Shown one piece after another: positions 17,986 to 27,289 of a stretch of DNA of 64,000 nt. The notes under the pieces were generated by a model. It worked only from the letters and a program-made list of their open reading frames with translations. It had not been told where the DNA came from and did not search any database. The stretch's first letter is position 1. Every line of letters begins with the position of its first letter. Source of the stretch: B1 sp034439755 (GTDB lineage Bacteria > Bacteroidota > Bacteroidia > UKL13-3). Location of the stretch: the NCBI GenBank assembly GCA_034439755.1, contig JAWXAZ010000098.1:74334-138333 (forward strand), read 5' to 3'. Made by a program: the position numbers and the translations under genes.

Positions 17986-18813
17986 ATGCAAAACTATATT
18001 TTATGCGAACTTAGTTGCGAAGCTGCCATAGCCGAAATTTTAATAGCCGAAATGGGCGAATTAGGTTTTGAAGGTTTTATTGAAAGTGATGCGGGTTTTG
18101 AGGCGTATTTACCAGAAAACGAATTTAACGAACCTTTGCTATTAGATTTATTGGTTCGGTACGAAATTGCGCCACAAAACTTATCTATACGTGTGGTGCC
18201 TCAACAAAACTGGAATCAAAAATGGGAGGAAAGTTTTGAACCGGTTTCCATTGGAAATAAATTGCGGATTAGGGCGCCCTTTCACCCTGCAGACCCTGGT
18301 GTGGAACTCGAATTAATTATTCAACCCAAGACCTCTTTTGGAACGGGGCATCATGAAACTACTTTTACCATTATGGAGTTGATGCTCAAAACCAATATGA
18401 AGGGGAAATCTATCTTTGATTATGGCAGCGGAACAGGGATATTGGCTATATTGGCGGCTAAACTGGGTGCAACTAAATTGCTTGCCAACGATATTGACTC
18501 CTGGGCCTCAGAAAACATTTTAGAGAATATTGCCCTGAACCAATCGCCCATTATTGAATTTATACACGGAGATTTGCAGGCTATTGCGCCCCAAAAATTT
18601 GACTATATACTGGCCAATATTAACAAGAATATTTTGTTAAGTAGTTTTGAAAATTTACAAGCTTTATTAGCATCAAATGGCACCTTGTTTATATCGGGAT
18701 TTTATGAATCTGATTTGCAAGATTTATTGGATATGGCTGCAAAATTTGGGTTTAAATTACACCATAAAGTTGTCAAGAATAATTGGGCTGCTGCGCAACT
18801 TATATTGTCTTAA
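17986..18813 (+). CDS. prmA: Ribosomal protein L11 methyltransferase
   Basis: A 275-aa SAM-dependent methyltransferase that trimethylates lysines and the N terminus of ribosomal protein L11. An N-terminal L11-recognition domain (about 1-75) precedes a Rossmann-fold catalytic domain with motif I FDYGSGTGILAI (Asp145 and following) and the PrmA-specific motif LANINKNILL replacing the usual NPPY. Length and motif order match the family. The 275 bp that follow are very AT-rich and contain nothing I can support. Confidence 0.93.
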   Translation: MQNYILCELSCEAAIAEILIAEMGELGFEGFIESDAGFEAYLPENEFNEPLLLDLLVRYEIAPQNLSIRVVPQQNWNQKWEESFEPVSIGNKLRIRAPFHPADPGVELELIIQPKTSFGTGHHETTFTIMELMLKTNMKGKSIFDYGSGTGILAILAAKLGATKLLANDIDSWASENILENIALNQSPIIEFIHGDLQAIAPQKFDYILANINKNILLSSFENLQALLASNGTLFISGFYESDLQDLLDMAAKFGFKLHHKVVKNNWAAAQLILS

Positions 18814-19088
18814 AATCATTTAAAACATCGAAGCTATTTAATCATTTTGTAATGGGTGAAGTTGAGATTTAAATAGTACTAACCATAATGCACTTATTGG
18901 TGCTAATTTTTTTATAAATGGTATAATGTAGACTTAATTATAATTGGCTTTTAAATGGTTATACCTATTATAAAAATATATAGTTCAATTTAGACAAATA
19001 TCTCAATGTACCATTATTTTGTTATATGAGCATTTACCCTAGTAGAATTATCAAATAGCTTTGGGCTATTTAATAATTACAATTGGTA

Positions 19089-20114
19089 TTATTCCATAAA
19101 AGGAAACACCAATTCTGTATACCATTTGTTTGAATCCAATTCGGTTTTTGGATCGGTAAAATAGAACTCCATTGGCGCCCCAACTGGCTTATAATTTTGA
19201 TGCGCCAAATACTCAAAACCCTTGCTATATAAGGTGCCAATTTGATTATAAGCACCAAGATATTTTATAACCAACCATTTATTGGCAGGTAAATTTCCAG
19301 ATACGATGGGTGGATTATAACTATTTGGTTCATCACAAGGAATGGCAGCCATGATATCGAAGGTGTCGCCACGGGCAAAGTAATTTATGGTAAAAGGATT
19401 GCCGCTTGTTTTGATATTTTTCTTCTTTAGTTCTTCTAATAAATTTGCGTAAAATATTTCTAAGGTAGCACTTATATTTTCGCCTTTTATTTTACTGCGT
19501 ATGCCAACATAATTTAATCCGGAAAAGTCTCTAATTTCTGCATCAAAATCTCCTATTGATATAACAGGATTGGCTTCCATATATCGTTTTAAATTTGCCA
19601 AGCCACTTTCGTAATCTGGACCAACAAAATTCTCTATAAATGGCAATATTAATTTGGTAAAAGGCACCACATAAATAGGCATATCTTTTGTGGTTTTATA
19701 GAACCTCCAAGTTAGGTTAGTGCCAGAGTCTGTTTCTTGCAGCAAAAAGGTTCTGGTAGCTTTGCCTGCGTTATCCATTTCAAGCGTTAATTCAACCAAA
19801 GAATCTAGGCTAGAATTGTGGATGGTTAACACACCATGGCCCACTTCTGAATGTGCACTTTTATAGGTAAGCGTAGCGCCTTTGCCAGACTCTACATTGT
19901 TATAGGTGTATTGTGTATTGGTGTCTTTCTGATGCCACGGACTCCATTTGTTCCATTGTTTAAATTCGTTGATGAGCGGAAAAATTCGGGCTGGTTTGGC
20001 ATTAATGTGAATGCTTCGTTCAATTGTTTTTTCTGAGGGTAAAAAAATGGAAACAATTAAGAGAATCAAAAATAGAGATGCAAGGGCTATGCCCGTATAT
20101 TTAAGTAATTTCAT
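19089..20114 (-). CDS. SRPBCC-fold protein with GyrI-like effector-binding domain
   Basis: A 341-aa protein with an N-terminal membrane helix or signal anchor (residues about 5-25). A START/polyketide-cyclase (SRPBCC) domain follows at about 30-175 (FPLINEFKQWNKWSPWHQKD is typical). The C-terminal GyrI-like/AraC effector-binding domain spans about 190-341 (FSGLNYVGIRSKIK, KWLVIKYLGAYNQIGTLY). Both folds bind small hydrophobic ligands; no enzymatic activity can be assigned. It is 11 bp downstream of an MBL hydrolase on the same strand and is probably cotranscribed with it. Confidence 0.8.
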   Translation of the reverse strand: MKLLKYTGIALASLFLILLIVSIFLPSEKTIERSIHINAKPARIFPLINEFKQWNKWSPWHQKDTNTQYTYNNVESGKGATLTYKSAHSEVGHGVLTIHNSSLDSLVELTLEMDNAGKATRTFLLQETDSGTNLTWRFYKTTKDMPIYVVPFTKLILPFIENFVGPDYESGLANLKRYMEANPVISIGDFDAEIRDFSGLNYVGIRSKIKGENISATLEIFYANLLEELKKKNIKTSGNPFTINYFARGDTFDIMAAIPCDEPNSYNPPIVSGNLPANKWLVIKYLGAYNQIGTLYSKGFEYLAHQNYKPVGAPMEFYFTDPKTELDSNKWYTELVFPFME

Positions 20115-20125
20115 TTGTTTTATTA

Positions 20126-20779
20126 TTATGAATTGGCTGTAAGAGAAACATAAGGGTTATGTGCTTTTTCGTGGCCGATGCTTGTGGTTGGACCATGACC
20201 AGAAAAAACTTTTGTTTCATTGGGTAAGGTATATAAAACCTCTTTTATACTTTTGGCTAGCGTCTCAAAATTACCGCCTGGGAGGTCGGTTCGGCCAATA
20301 CTTTCTTTAAAAAGCACATCGCCAGAAAGCAAGTTTAAACTGTTGGAATCGAAAAAGCTAAGTGATGCAATGGAATGACCAGGGGTAAAAAGCACCTCCA
20401 AATGGGTGTTGCCAAAATTCAATTTTGTATCTACATTTATAAACACAAGGTTTTGTGGAACCTCAAATTTAGGCAGGCCAAACATGGCAGCCCAACGGTC
20501 AGTTTCCTTGTAAGTAGTAAGTTCTTCTTGGTGCAAATGCAGGGGTAAATTGTAGGTATTTGCCACAAACTCATTTCCCAAAATATGGTCGATATGACAA
20601 TGGGTATTAAGCAAAAGTGTAGGCGTTAAATTATTATCTTCTATAAAACTTTTGAGTCTATTTCGTTCATCGGCATTAGAGCAACCTGGGTCAACAATGG
20701 CACATTGCAAACTTTCATCCCAAATTATATAAGTATTTTCTTGAAACTCGTTAAAAACGAAACGTTGAATTTGTAGCAT
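20126..20779 (-). CDS. MBL-fold metallo-hydrolase (glyoxalase II-like)
   Basis: A 217-aa metallo-beta-lactamase-fold hydrolase with a complete dinuclear metal site: NTHCHIDH gives His60, His62, Asp64 and His65. TPGHS provides the next ligand, SGDVLF the bridging Asp, and SGHGP the last His. Length and motif spacing are those of short glyoxalase II-like enzymes that cleave S-lactoylglutathione or related thioesters. The exact substrate is unknown. No signal peptide, so cytosolic. Probably heads a two-gene operon with the SRPBCC/GyrI-like gene. Confidence 0.88.
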   Translation of the reverse strand: MLQIQRFVFNEFQENTYIIWDESLQCAIVDPGCSNADERNRLKSFIEDNNLTPTLLLNTHCHIDHILGNEFVANTYNLPLHLHQEELTTYKETDRWAAMFGLPKFEVPQNLVFINVDTKLNFGNTHLEVLFTPGHSIASLSFFDSNSLNLLSGDVLFKESIGRTDLPGGNFETLAKSIKEVLYTLPNETKVFSGHGPTTSIGHEKAHNPYVSLTANS

Positions 20780-20929
20780 CCTGCAAATTTGATGAAATCT
20801 ACTGCTTTATGAAAGTTTTTTGAAACTATTTATCGGCCAAACTGTCTTTTTTTAGTAATTGCCGTTGTTTTTTACGATATTAGTTTCAGTGTTTGGCATT
20901 TTTAATGCAAATTTGGTTGATTTTTTCGC

Positions 20930-23900
20930 ATGAGTATCAAAAATTGGATTTTCATTTTTTTCGGTTTAATCCAACTCCCAATGGGGTCGGGTGTTTTTGC
21001 GCAGGGCATCAACACACCTTTTGGGCAGAATAGGGTTCAGTATGGGCGTTTTGAATGGAGCTTTTTAAGGAGTGAAAATTATGATGCTTTTTATTATACT
21101 GGCGGTAGAGAGCTTGCGAATTTTTGTGTGCGTTATGCCGAGAATGCGATGCCTGGTATTGAAAAGATTCTCGATCACCGTTTAGGAGGTAGAATAGAAA
21201 TTGTTTGTTACAATACTTTGGGCGATTATAAGCAAAGTAATTTTGGGTTGGAAGAAATGACACTCAATACTGGTGGCTATACCAATGTGGTAAACAACCG
21301 TGTAATGGTCTATTTTAATGGTGATCATGCTGATCTTGAAAGGCAATTAAAAGAGGGCTTGGCGCTTGTTTTATTAAATGAGTTATTATTCGGCGGTTCG
21401 GTTCAGGAAAGGGTGCAAAACGCTGCTTTGTTAAATTTACCACAGTGGTTTTTGCAGGGCTTAACATCTTATATCTCAAGAAGTTGGGATGTAGATATGG
21501 ACAATAAAATGAAGGATGCCCTTAGTTCTAAAAAAAGATTTAGGTTTAATAGATTAAGTCAGAAAGATGCCATTTTTGCCGGACATTCTTTGTGGAAATA
21601 TTTGGTTGAAAAATATGAGTTGGAGGTAATTGCTAATATGGTTTATATAACCAAGTTAACGCGTAATTATGAGAGTGCTTTTTACTACGTTACCAATTTA
21701 GAATTTGCCGAGGTTCAAAAGGATTATTTAGCATATTATAAAAATTTATATGCCAAGGAGGCTAGTTTACTTCAGGATTTTCCGAGTGGAGAATACAAGG
21801 TTAAAAAGCGCATTGCCCCTTATATACAATCGCAAATGAAAGCAAGTCCTAAAGGGAATTATCTGGCATTTACTTCTAACCACGATGGCAAGTACCGTGT
21901 ATGGTTAATGGATTTAAAAACAGGTAAAACGAGAAGGTTGTTTAAAGGTGGATTAAGGTATCATCAATTAATTATTGATCAGAGTTTTCCTTTGTTGGCG
22001 TGGCAAGCAGGTGGAGATAAATTGGCTTATGTGTATGAGAAAAAGGCTCAAATTTATTTGCGTATTGTTGATCTGGTTAATAAAAAGGAGGAGACTATTA
22101 AGTTTAATAAGTTTGATAAAATTACTGGAATTGATTTTAGCGATAATGGTAGAACCATCGTGCTTTCTGCCATTAGAAAAGGGCAAAGTGATATTTACAC
22201 GTATGATATTCCTACCAGAAAAGAGCGGCAAATAACGGCAGATTTTTACGATGATTTATATCCGCGATTTGTTGATTATTCTGGAAAAATATTGTTTAGT
22301 TCTAACCGGTATAACGATTCATTGGGGGTTGGCATAAAAACAAGTTTAGAAGAGGATAACAACTTCGATATTTTTCAATACGATTTAGAAACCAACAGCA
22401 GAAAACTTAAGCGATTAACCCATACACCCAATATTAATGAAACACAGCCTATTGATTATAACAAGGATTATTTTGCCTACCTCACAGAATATAATGGTGT
22501 GCGCAACAGGTATGCAGTAAGGGTTGAGGAGGTGTATGATTATACAGAGTTGCAAGTTAAGTATTACGATAGCTTAGAACGCGTTGCAGACACGTTGGTG
22601 TATGGAGAAGCGCCTACTTGGTCTGGCAAAAAATTCATTTACCTAGGCAAAGAAATTTCTTTAGACGAAAAGGTTGAGCGCATTGATACCATTGTGCACA
22701 ACAAAGACATCGTTTATACTTATCCGCTCACAAATTACAAGAAGAATATTATTGCGCACGATATATCGGTTCAGGGCAAACAGGTGTTTGATTTGGTGTT
22801 AGACGGTGGCAGATATTATATAAAATACAGTGCGATAGTGAAGGATGTGGTGGCAGAATCTGATCAAGTTGAAACCTATCCTAACATGTATCGTTTGCGT
22901 TCTGGATTTGCGAATAAGCCTTTTGAGGCGGGCGCAAAAGAATACAGAAATTTGCCTGTCAACAATGCTTTGGAGCAGCAAATTCCGCAGGAGGTAAGGA
23001 TGAAAATGGATACCAATGCTTACTTCTTTATAAGTGAATTTACTACACCAACTTATAAGCGACCAGAATATGTAATTGTAAATAAAAATCTGGATGGAGG
23101 TTCTTTGCAAAAAAGAATAAAGGTAAATGCTCCAAGGTTTTATGATGTTACTTTTTTTACAGATAAGGTTGTAACACAAATAGACAACAGCATTTTAAAT
23201 ACCTATTACCAGCCTATTTCTCCTGCTGCCCAACAAATGTTTAATCCGGGTTTAAATGGCATGTTTAAATTGGGCATGATGGATTTGTTTGAAGACTATA
23301 GAATTACGGGTGGTGTGAGGCTTGCTTTTGACCTTTCTGGGTTTGACTATTTTGCCAGTTTTGAAACGCTTAAGAAAAAGTTGGATCATAAGTTTGTATT
23401 TTATCGCCAGAGTAGGGGCGGAGGTAGTTCGGAAATCATAAGCTATCAAAATTTATCACATGAATTTCGGTATATCTTGAAAATTCCTTTTAGTCCAGTA
23501 AGTAGTTTTAGGATTGCTACTTTTTATAGGCAAGACAGGGACATTATAAAAACAACGAATATTGCTACCATGGATTCTGCCGATAAAGTAACCCATTGGG
23601 TTGGCGGTAAATTGGAATATGTTTTTGATAACACAGTACCTAAGGGCATGAATCTTTATAATGGAACTCGGTTCAAGGTTTTTTATGAGCATTACAGCAG
23701 TCTAAAAAATTTAGACCTTCAATTAAATACTTTGGGATTTGATTTTAGACATTATCAAAAGTTGCATCGCCAAATAATTTGGGCTACTAGGTTTACTGCC
23801 AACACCAGTTTTGGTCCGGCAAAAGTAGTTTATTATTTAGGAGGGGTAGAAAATTGGTTGCCTGCTCGGTTCAACAATGACATTGCCACAGCTACCGATA

Positions 23901-24328
23901 AGAATTATGTATTTCAAGCATTAGCTTGCAACCTACGTGGATTTGAGCAAAATATTCGCAATGGAAATTCATTTGCCTTAATGAATACCGAAATTAGAAT
24001 GCCGGTTTTTGTGTATGCTTTAAATAGGTCTTTGCGGAGTGAGTTTTTAAACAATTTTCAGGTGGTTCCATTTTTTGATATTGGATCGGCTTGGGTAGGC
24101 AATAATCCGTATAGCGACGATAATACCTTTAACCAAAAGGAGTATGTAAATGGTCCAATTAGGGCTAAGGTAATTAATGTAAGAGACCCAATTGTTGCTG
24201 GTGTTGGGGGTGGATTGCGCACCAAGTTATTTGGGTACTTTTTGAGATTTGATACAGCTTGGGGCATACAAGATGGCGAGATTGCCAAGAAGCCACTTTA
24301 TTACTTTTCTCTTAGTTTAGATTTTTAG
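20930..24328 (+). CDS. TolB-like propeller fused to outer-membrane barrel
   Basis: A 1132-aa protein with a signal peptide ending near residue 25 (GVFAQ). The N-terminal region of about 35-290 has peptidase-MA-like features but no HExxH that I can see. A WD40/TolB-type propeller follows at about 300-500 (KGNYLAFTSNHDGKYRVWLMD, FSDNGRTIVLSAIRKGQSDIY). The C-terminal part looks like an Omp85-type beta barrel, ending in the aromatic strand YYFSLSLDF. It is a large surface or outer-membrane protein of a type common in Bacteroidota. Its function is not established. It runs end to end with the convergent recQ gene. Confidence 0.75.
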   Translation: MSIKNWIFIFFGLIQLPMGSGVFAQGINTPFGQNRVQYGRFEWSFLRSENYDAFYYTGGRELANFCVRYAENAMPGIEKILDHRLGGRIEIVCYNTLGDYKQSNFGLEEMTLNTGGYTNVVNNRVMVYFNGDHADLERQLKEGLALVLLNELLFGGSVQERVQNAALLNLPQWFLQGLTSYISRSWDVDMDNKMKDALSSKKRFRFNRLSQKDAIFAGHSLWKYLVEKYELEVIANMVYITKLTRNYESAFYYVTNLEFAEVQKDYLAYYKNLYAKEASLLQDFPSGEYKVKKRIAPYIQSQMKASPKGNYLAFTSNHDGKYRVWLMDLKTGKTRRLFKGGLRYHQLIIDQSFPLLAWQAGGDKLAYVYEKKAQIYLRIVDLVNKKEETIKFNKFDKITGIDFSDNGRTIVLSAIRKGQSDIYTYDIPTRKERQITADFYDDLYPRFVDYSGKILFSSNRYNDSLGVGIKTSLEEDNNFDIFQYDLETNSRKLKRLTHTPNINETQPIDYNKDYFAYLTEYNGVRNRYAVRVEEVYDYTELQVKYYDSLERVADTLVYGEAPTWSGKKFIYLGKEISLDEKVERIDTIVHNKDIVYTYPLTNYKKNIIAHDISVQGKQVFDLVLDGGRYYIKYSAIVKDVVAESDQVETYPNMYRLRSGFANKPFEAGAKEYRNLPVNNALEQQIPQEVRMKMDTNAYFFISEFTTPTYKRPEYVIVNKNLDGGSLQKRIKVNAPRFYDVTFFTDKVVTQIDNSILNTYYQPISPAAQQMFNPGLNGMFKLGMMDLFEDYRITGGVRLAFDLSGFDYFASFETLKKKLDHKFVFYRQSRGGGSSEIISYQNLSHEFRYILKIPFSPVSSFRIATFYRQDRDIIKTTNIATMDSADKVTHWVGGKLEYVFDNTVPKGMNLYNGTRFKVFYEHYSSLKNLDLQLNTLGFDFRHYQKLHRQIIWATRFTANTSFGPAKVVYYLGGVENWLPARFNNDIATATDKNYVFQALACNLRGFEQNIRNGNSFALMNTEIRMPVFVYALNRSLRSEFLNNFQVVPFFDIGSAWVGNNPYSDDNTFNQKEYVNGPIRAKVINVRDPIVAGVGGGLRTKLFGYFLRFDTAWGIQDGEIAKKPLYYFSLSLDF

Positions 24329-24330
24329 CC

Positions 24331-26466
24331 TCAATTTGCCAGTTCTTCTTTGTCGAGATAGGCCAAGCACAGCCTAATGGTTGCATGCGCAACCTCCTCA
24401 TTTAAATATGTGAAAATGGGATTGAGTAATTTTCTTTCGCCTGTTACCTTAACGGCTTCTCTTACTTTTTGAAGCTCTGTTTTGTTAAAATACGCATCTA
24501 AATTGTCTATTAAGTTTAATTTGTATAGTTGCGCCAAGTGCGAATAAATGGTGTTTTCGTGGAGGTTTCTTTTTTGCGAAATTTCGTATAAGCTTAATCC
24601 CTCCTCTAATAGTTTGAGGGTTTCTTTAAAGGTATCCTGTTTAGGTATTTTAGCCTCATTTGCCTTGCGCCAAGATTTTATTTCTTTGATAAAAGCGTTT
24701 CCATATTTATGAATTTTAAATTCACCAAAACCGTTTATGCTAAGCAAATCCTCCAAGGTGCTTGGTTTTTTATTGGCCATTTCTAGTAGGGTGGCATCAC
24801 TTAATACAATATAGGCAGGAACATTTTCCTTCTCAGAAAAGCGCCTTCTGATGCCCCTTAAATAATCGAATAAATCTTGAGGCGTGTCTAGCTGCTGTTC
24901 TGTTTGGTAGGTCTTTTTCTTAATAGGTTCAAGCGGTTTTTTGATTTCTATATGAACCAAATCAATTTTCTTTTTACCGTATAGAACCTCTTCCCCAAAA
25001 GGAGTAACTTTTAGAACATAATTTTCATCGTAAGCGATTTCGATAAGGCCAATATTTAGAAATTGCAACAGGTATTGTTGCCAATCGCGAAAGGTTGTTT
25101 CCTTGCCCGCTCCAAAGGTTTTAATGCGGTCGTAGAAGTTTTCTATAATCTCTTTTCTATGCGATCCTCTTAGGATATCGATTAACACATTTACCCCAAC
25201 TTTTTGGTTGGTGCGAATAATAGCAGACAGTGCTTTTTGTGCCAATAGCGTGCCATCGAATGTGCTTCTGGGTTCTCTACACACATCGCAGTTTCCGCAA
25301 GGTTTTTCTAGTGTTTCGCCAAAATAGGCCAAGAGAATTTTTCTTCTGCAAATGGGTGTTTCGGCATATTGTTGCATCCTATTTAATTTCTCGAGGTTAA
25401 GTTCTTTTTGACCACTTTCCTCAATGAAATTTCGCAACATAATTACATCTGCAATATTATAATACAAAACCGTATCGCTTGCCAAACCATCTCTGCCAGC
25501 TCTGCCAATTTCTTGGTAATAACCCTCCATGTTTTTAGGCAAATTATTGTGTATAACAAAACGCACATTGCTTTTGTCAATGCCCATACCAAATGCAATG
25601 GTGGCACAAATAATTTTTGTCTTATCTCTAATAAAATCATCTTGTATTCGCGTTCTATTCTCCGCGCTCATTCCCGCATGGTAAAAGGCCGATTTAATGC
25701 CATAGGATTTTAAATCGAAGACCATTTCTTCGGTCGATTTTCTGCTTAGGCAATAGATAATGCCACAATCATTTTTGCGCTTTAGAATGAAGGAAGAAAT
25801 CTCTTCGAGTTTTTGTTTTTTCTTGAGCCCAAAACGCACATTTAAACTTAAATTGGGCCTATCGAAACTTGCCACATACGTTGTTGGATTTTGCAAGCAC
25901 AATTGATTCATAATATCTCTGCGCGTAATTTTATCTGCGGTGGCTGTTAAGGCAATAATGGGCACATTGGGCCAAGTATCTTTTAGCAGTTTAAGTTTGG
26001 TATACTCGGGTCTAAAATCGTGTCCCCACTGACTAATACAATGCGCCTCATCAATGGCAATCATCGAAATTTTTATTTGTGCATTAAACAGTGGAATAAG
26101 GGAGAGTAGTTTTTCTGGAGAGAGGTAAAGCAATTTTATCTGACCCAATTTTAAGCTTTCAACCAGCTCAATTTGATTCGATTCATCCATGCTGCTGTTT
26201 AAAAATTCAGCTTCAACCCCATTGGCTTTTAAGCCCTCCACTTGGTCTTTCATTAAGGCTATGAGAGGAGAAACCACCAAAGTTAAATGCGGCAATAGCA
26301 AAGCAGGTAATTGAAAGCAAATAGATTTTCCGCCACCAGTAGGCATAAGCACCAGTGTATCTTTATTTTGCAGTAAATCTGCTATAATGTCTTCTTGTAA
26401 TGGCCGAAATTCTTCGAACCCAAATTGCTTTTTAAGCAGGTGTTGTGGGTTAATTGTTGCTTGCAT
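24331..26466 (-). CDS. recQ: ATP-dependent DNA helicase RecQ
   Basis: A 711-aa 3'-5' helicase for recombination and repair. Walker A MPTGGGKS lies at residues 41-48 and the DEAH box at 139-142, followed by the RecQ aromatic-rich loop (SQWGHDFRPEY). The helicase C domain contains GMGIDKSNVRFVIH. A zinc-binding four-cysteine cluster (CRRKILLAYFGE...CGNCDVC), a winged-helix RQC domain, an HRDC domain at about 520-600 and a C-terminal helix-turn-helix segment complete it. I start at ATG 26466 (MQATINPQ). The frame extends 20 codons upstream, but that part overlaps the divergent gene and has no homology-like character. Confidence 0.95.
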   Translation of the reverse strand: MQATINPQHLLKKQFGFEEFRPLQEDIIADLLQNKDTLVLMPTGGGKSICFQLPALLLPHLTLVVSPLIALMKDQVEGLKANGVEAEFLNSSMDESNQIELVESLKLGQIKLLYLSPEKLLSLIPLFNAQIKISMIAIDEAHCISQWGHDFRPEYTKLKLLKDTWPNVPIIALTATADKITRRDIMNQLCLQNPTTYVASFDRPNLSLNVRFGLKKKQKLEEISSFILKRKNDCGIIYCLSRKSTEEMVFDLKSYGIKSAFYHAGMSAENRTRIQDDFIRDKTKIICATIAFGMGIDKSNVRFVIHNNLPKNMEGYYQEIGRAGRDGLASDTVLYYNIADVIMLRNFIEESGQKELNLEKLNRMQQYAETPICRRKILLAYFGETLEKPCGNCDVCREPRSTFDGTLLAQKALSAIIRTNQKVGVNVLIDILRGSHRKEIIENFYDRIKTFGAGKETTFRDWQQYLLQFLNIGLIEIAYDENYVLKVTPFGEEVLYGKKKIDLVHIEIKKPLEPIKKKTYQTEQQLDTPQDLFDYLRGIRRRFSEKENVPAYIVLSDATLLEMANKKPSTLEDLLSINGFGEFKIHKYGNAFIKEIKSWRKANEAKIPKQDTFKETLKLLEEGLSLYEISQKRNLHENTIYSHLAQLYKLNLIDNLDAYFNKTELQKVREAVKVTGERKLLNPIFTYLNEEVAHATIRLCLAYLDKEELAN

Positions 26467-26524
26467 TTTACAAATATAACATTTGATTTGCAATTCGTAA
26501 AAGTTCTGTTTGAACACAACGCAC

Positions 26525-26860
26525 ATGGAGCAAAGAGATTTCTTTCGAGATGTTTATGAAGTGGTTCGATTAATACCCTTTGGTAGGGTTACCTCCTATG
26601 GCGCAATTGCCAGGTATTTAGGCTCAACCCGCGGCGCTCGCCTGGTAGGATATGCTATGAATGCCGCACATCAACAAGAAAAATGGGTACCTGCACATAG
26701 GGTATTGAATAGAAATGGATTACTCACCGGAAAGCACCATTTTGCGAATGAGAATGAAATGCAATTATGCCTTGAAAAAGAAGGTTTAATTATAGAAAAT
26801 GAGCAAGTTAAGGATTTCGAAAGGCATTTTTGGGATCCTAATTTAGAGTTGACACTATAA
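26525..26860 (+). CDS. Alkyltransferase-like (ATL) DNA-binding protein, cysteine-less
   Basis: A 111-aa protein of the MGMT/Ada C-terminal fold: PFGRVTSYGAIARYLG, then GYAMNAAHQ, then WVPAHRVLNRNGLL. The catalytic PCHRV cysteine of O6-alkylguanine methyltransferases is replaced by Ala57 (PAHRV). It therefore cannot accept an alkyl group. ATL proteins of this kind bind alkylated guanine and flag it for nucleotide excision repair. Start at ATG 26525; an in-frame TTG five codons earlier is less likely. It diverges from recQ, making a small DNA-repair neighbourhood. Confidence 0.88.
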   Translation: MEQRDFFRDVYEVVRLIPFGRVTSYGAIARYLGSTRGARLVGYAMNAAHQQEKWVPAHRVLNRNGLLTGKHHFANENEMQLCLEKEGLIIENEQVKDFERHFWDPNLELTL

Positions 26861-26877
26861 AATGTCAATTTAAAAAT

Positions 26878-27231
26878 ATGGAAAACCAGAAAGAAGTAGC
26901 AGAATTTAATGCATACCGAGAAAAAATGAACGAAAAAATTCTTGGTTCAGACAACTTGGTTTTAAAAAGATTATTCAATTTAGACACCAATACTTATGAG
27001 GATGGAGCATTGCCGTCTATAACCAAAGAAATGCTGGGATTTGTTGCCAGCATGGTTTTGCGTTGCGGCGATTGTATCAAATATCATTTGGGGAAATGTG
27101 CCGATTTTGGGGTAACAACACCCCAAATGTTCGAAATTTTTGCTGTAGCAAATATTGTTGGCGGAACCATTGTTATTCCGCATACCCGAAGAGCATTAGG
27201 ATATTGGGAAGAATTAATGGCTGCCAAATAA
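26878..27231 (+). CDS. Carboxymuconolactone decarboxylase / AhpD-like protein
   Basis: A 117-aa all-helical protein of the CMD/AhpD family. The redox signature CGDCIKYH supplies Cys63, Cys66 and His70, the arrangement used by AhpD-type peroxidases and disulphide reductases. It begins 17 bp after the ATL gene and is probably cotranscribed. The substrate is unknown; an antioxidant role is inference from the CxxC motif. Confidence 0.85.
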   Translation: MENQKEVAEFNAYREKMNEKILGSDNLVLKRLFNLDTNTYEDGALPSITKEMLGFVASMVLRCGDCIKYHLGKCADFGVTTPQMFEIFAVANIVGGTIVIPHTRRALGYWEELMAAK

Positions 27232-27289
27232 AATTTATTATGCAAATGCCGCATACTTCTTTATTTTAGTTGCGGAATGTAAAATTTGT

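Noticed and set aside
20930..21800. Active MA-clan peptidase domain at the N terminus of the TolB/barrel fusion
   Set aside because: The region resembles the fold but I see no HExxH zinc motif, so no peptidase activity is claimed.
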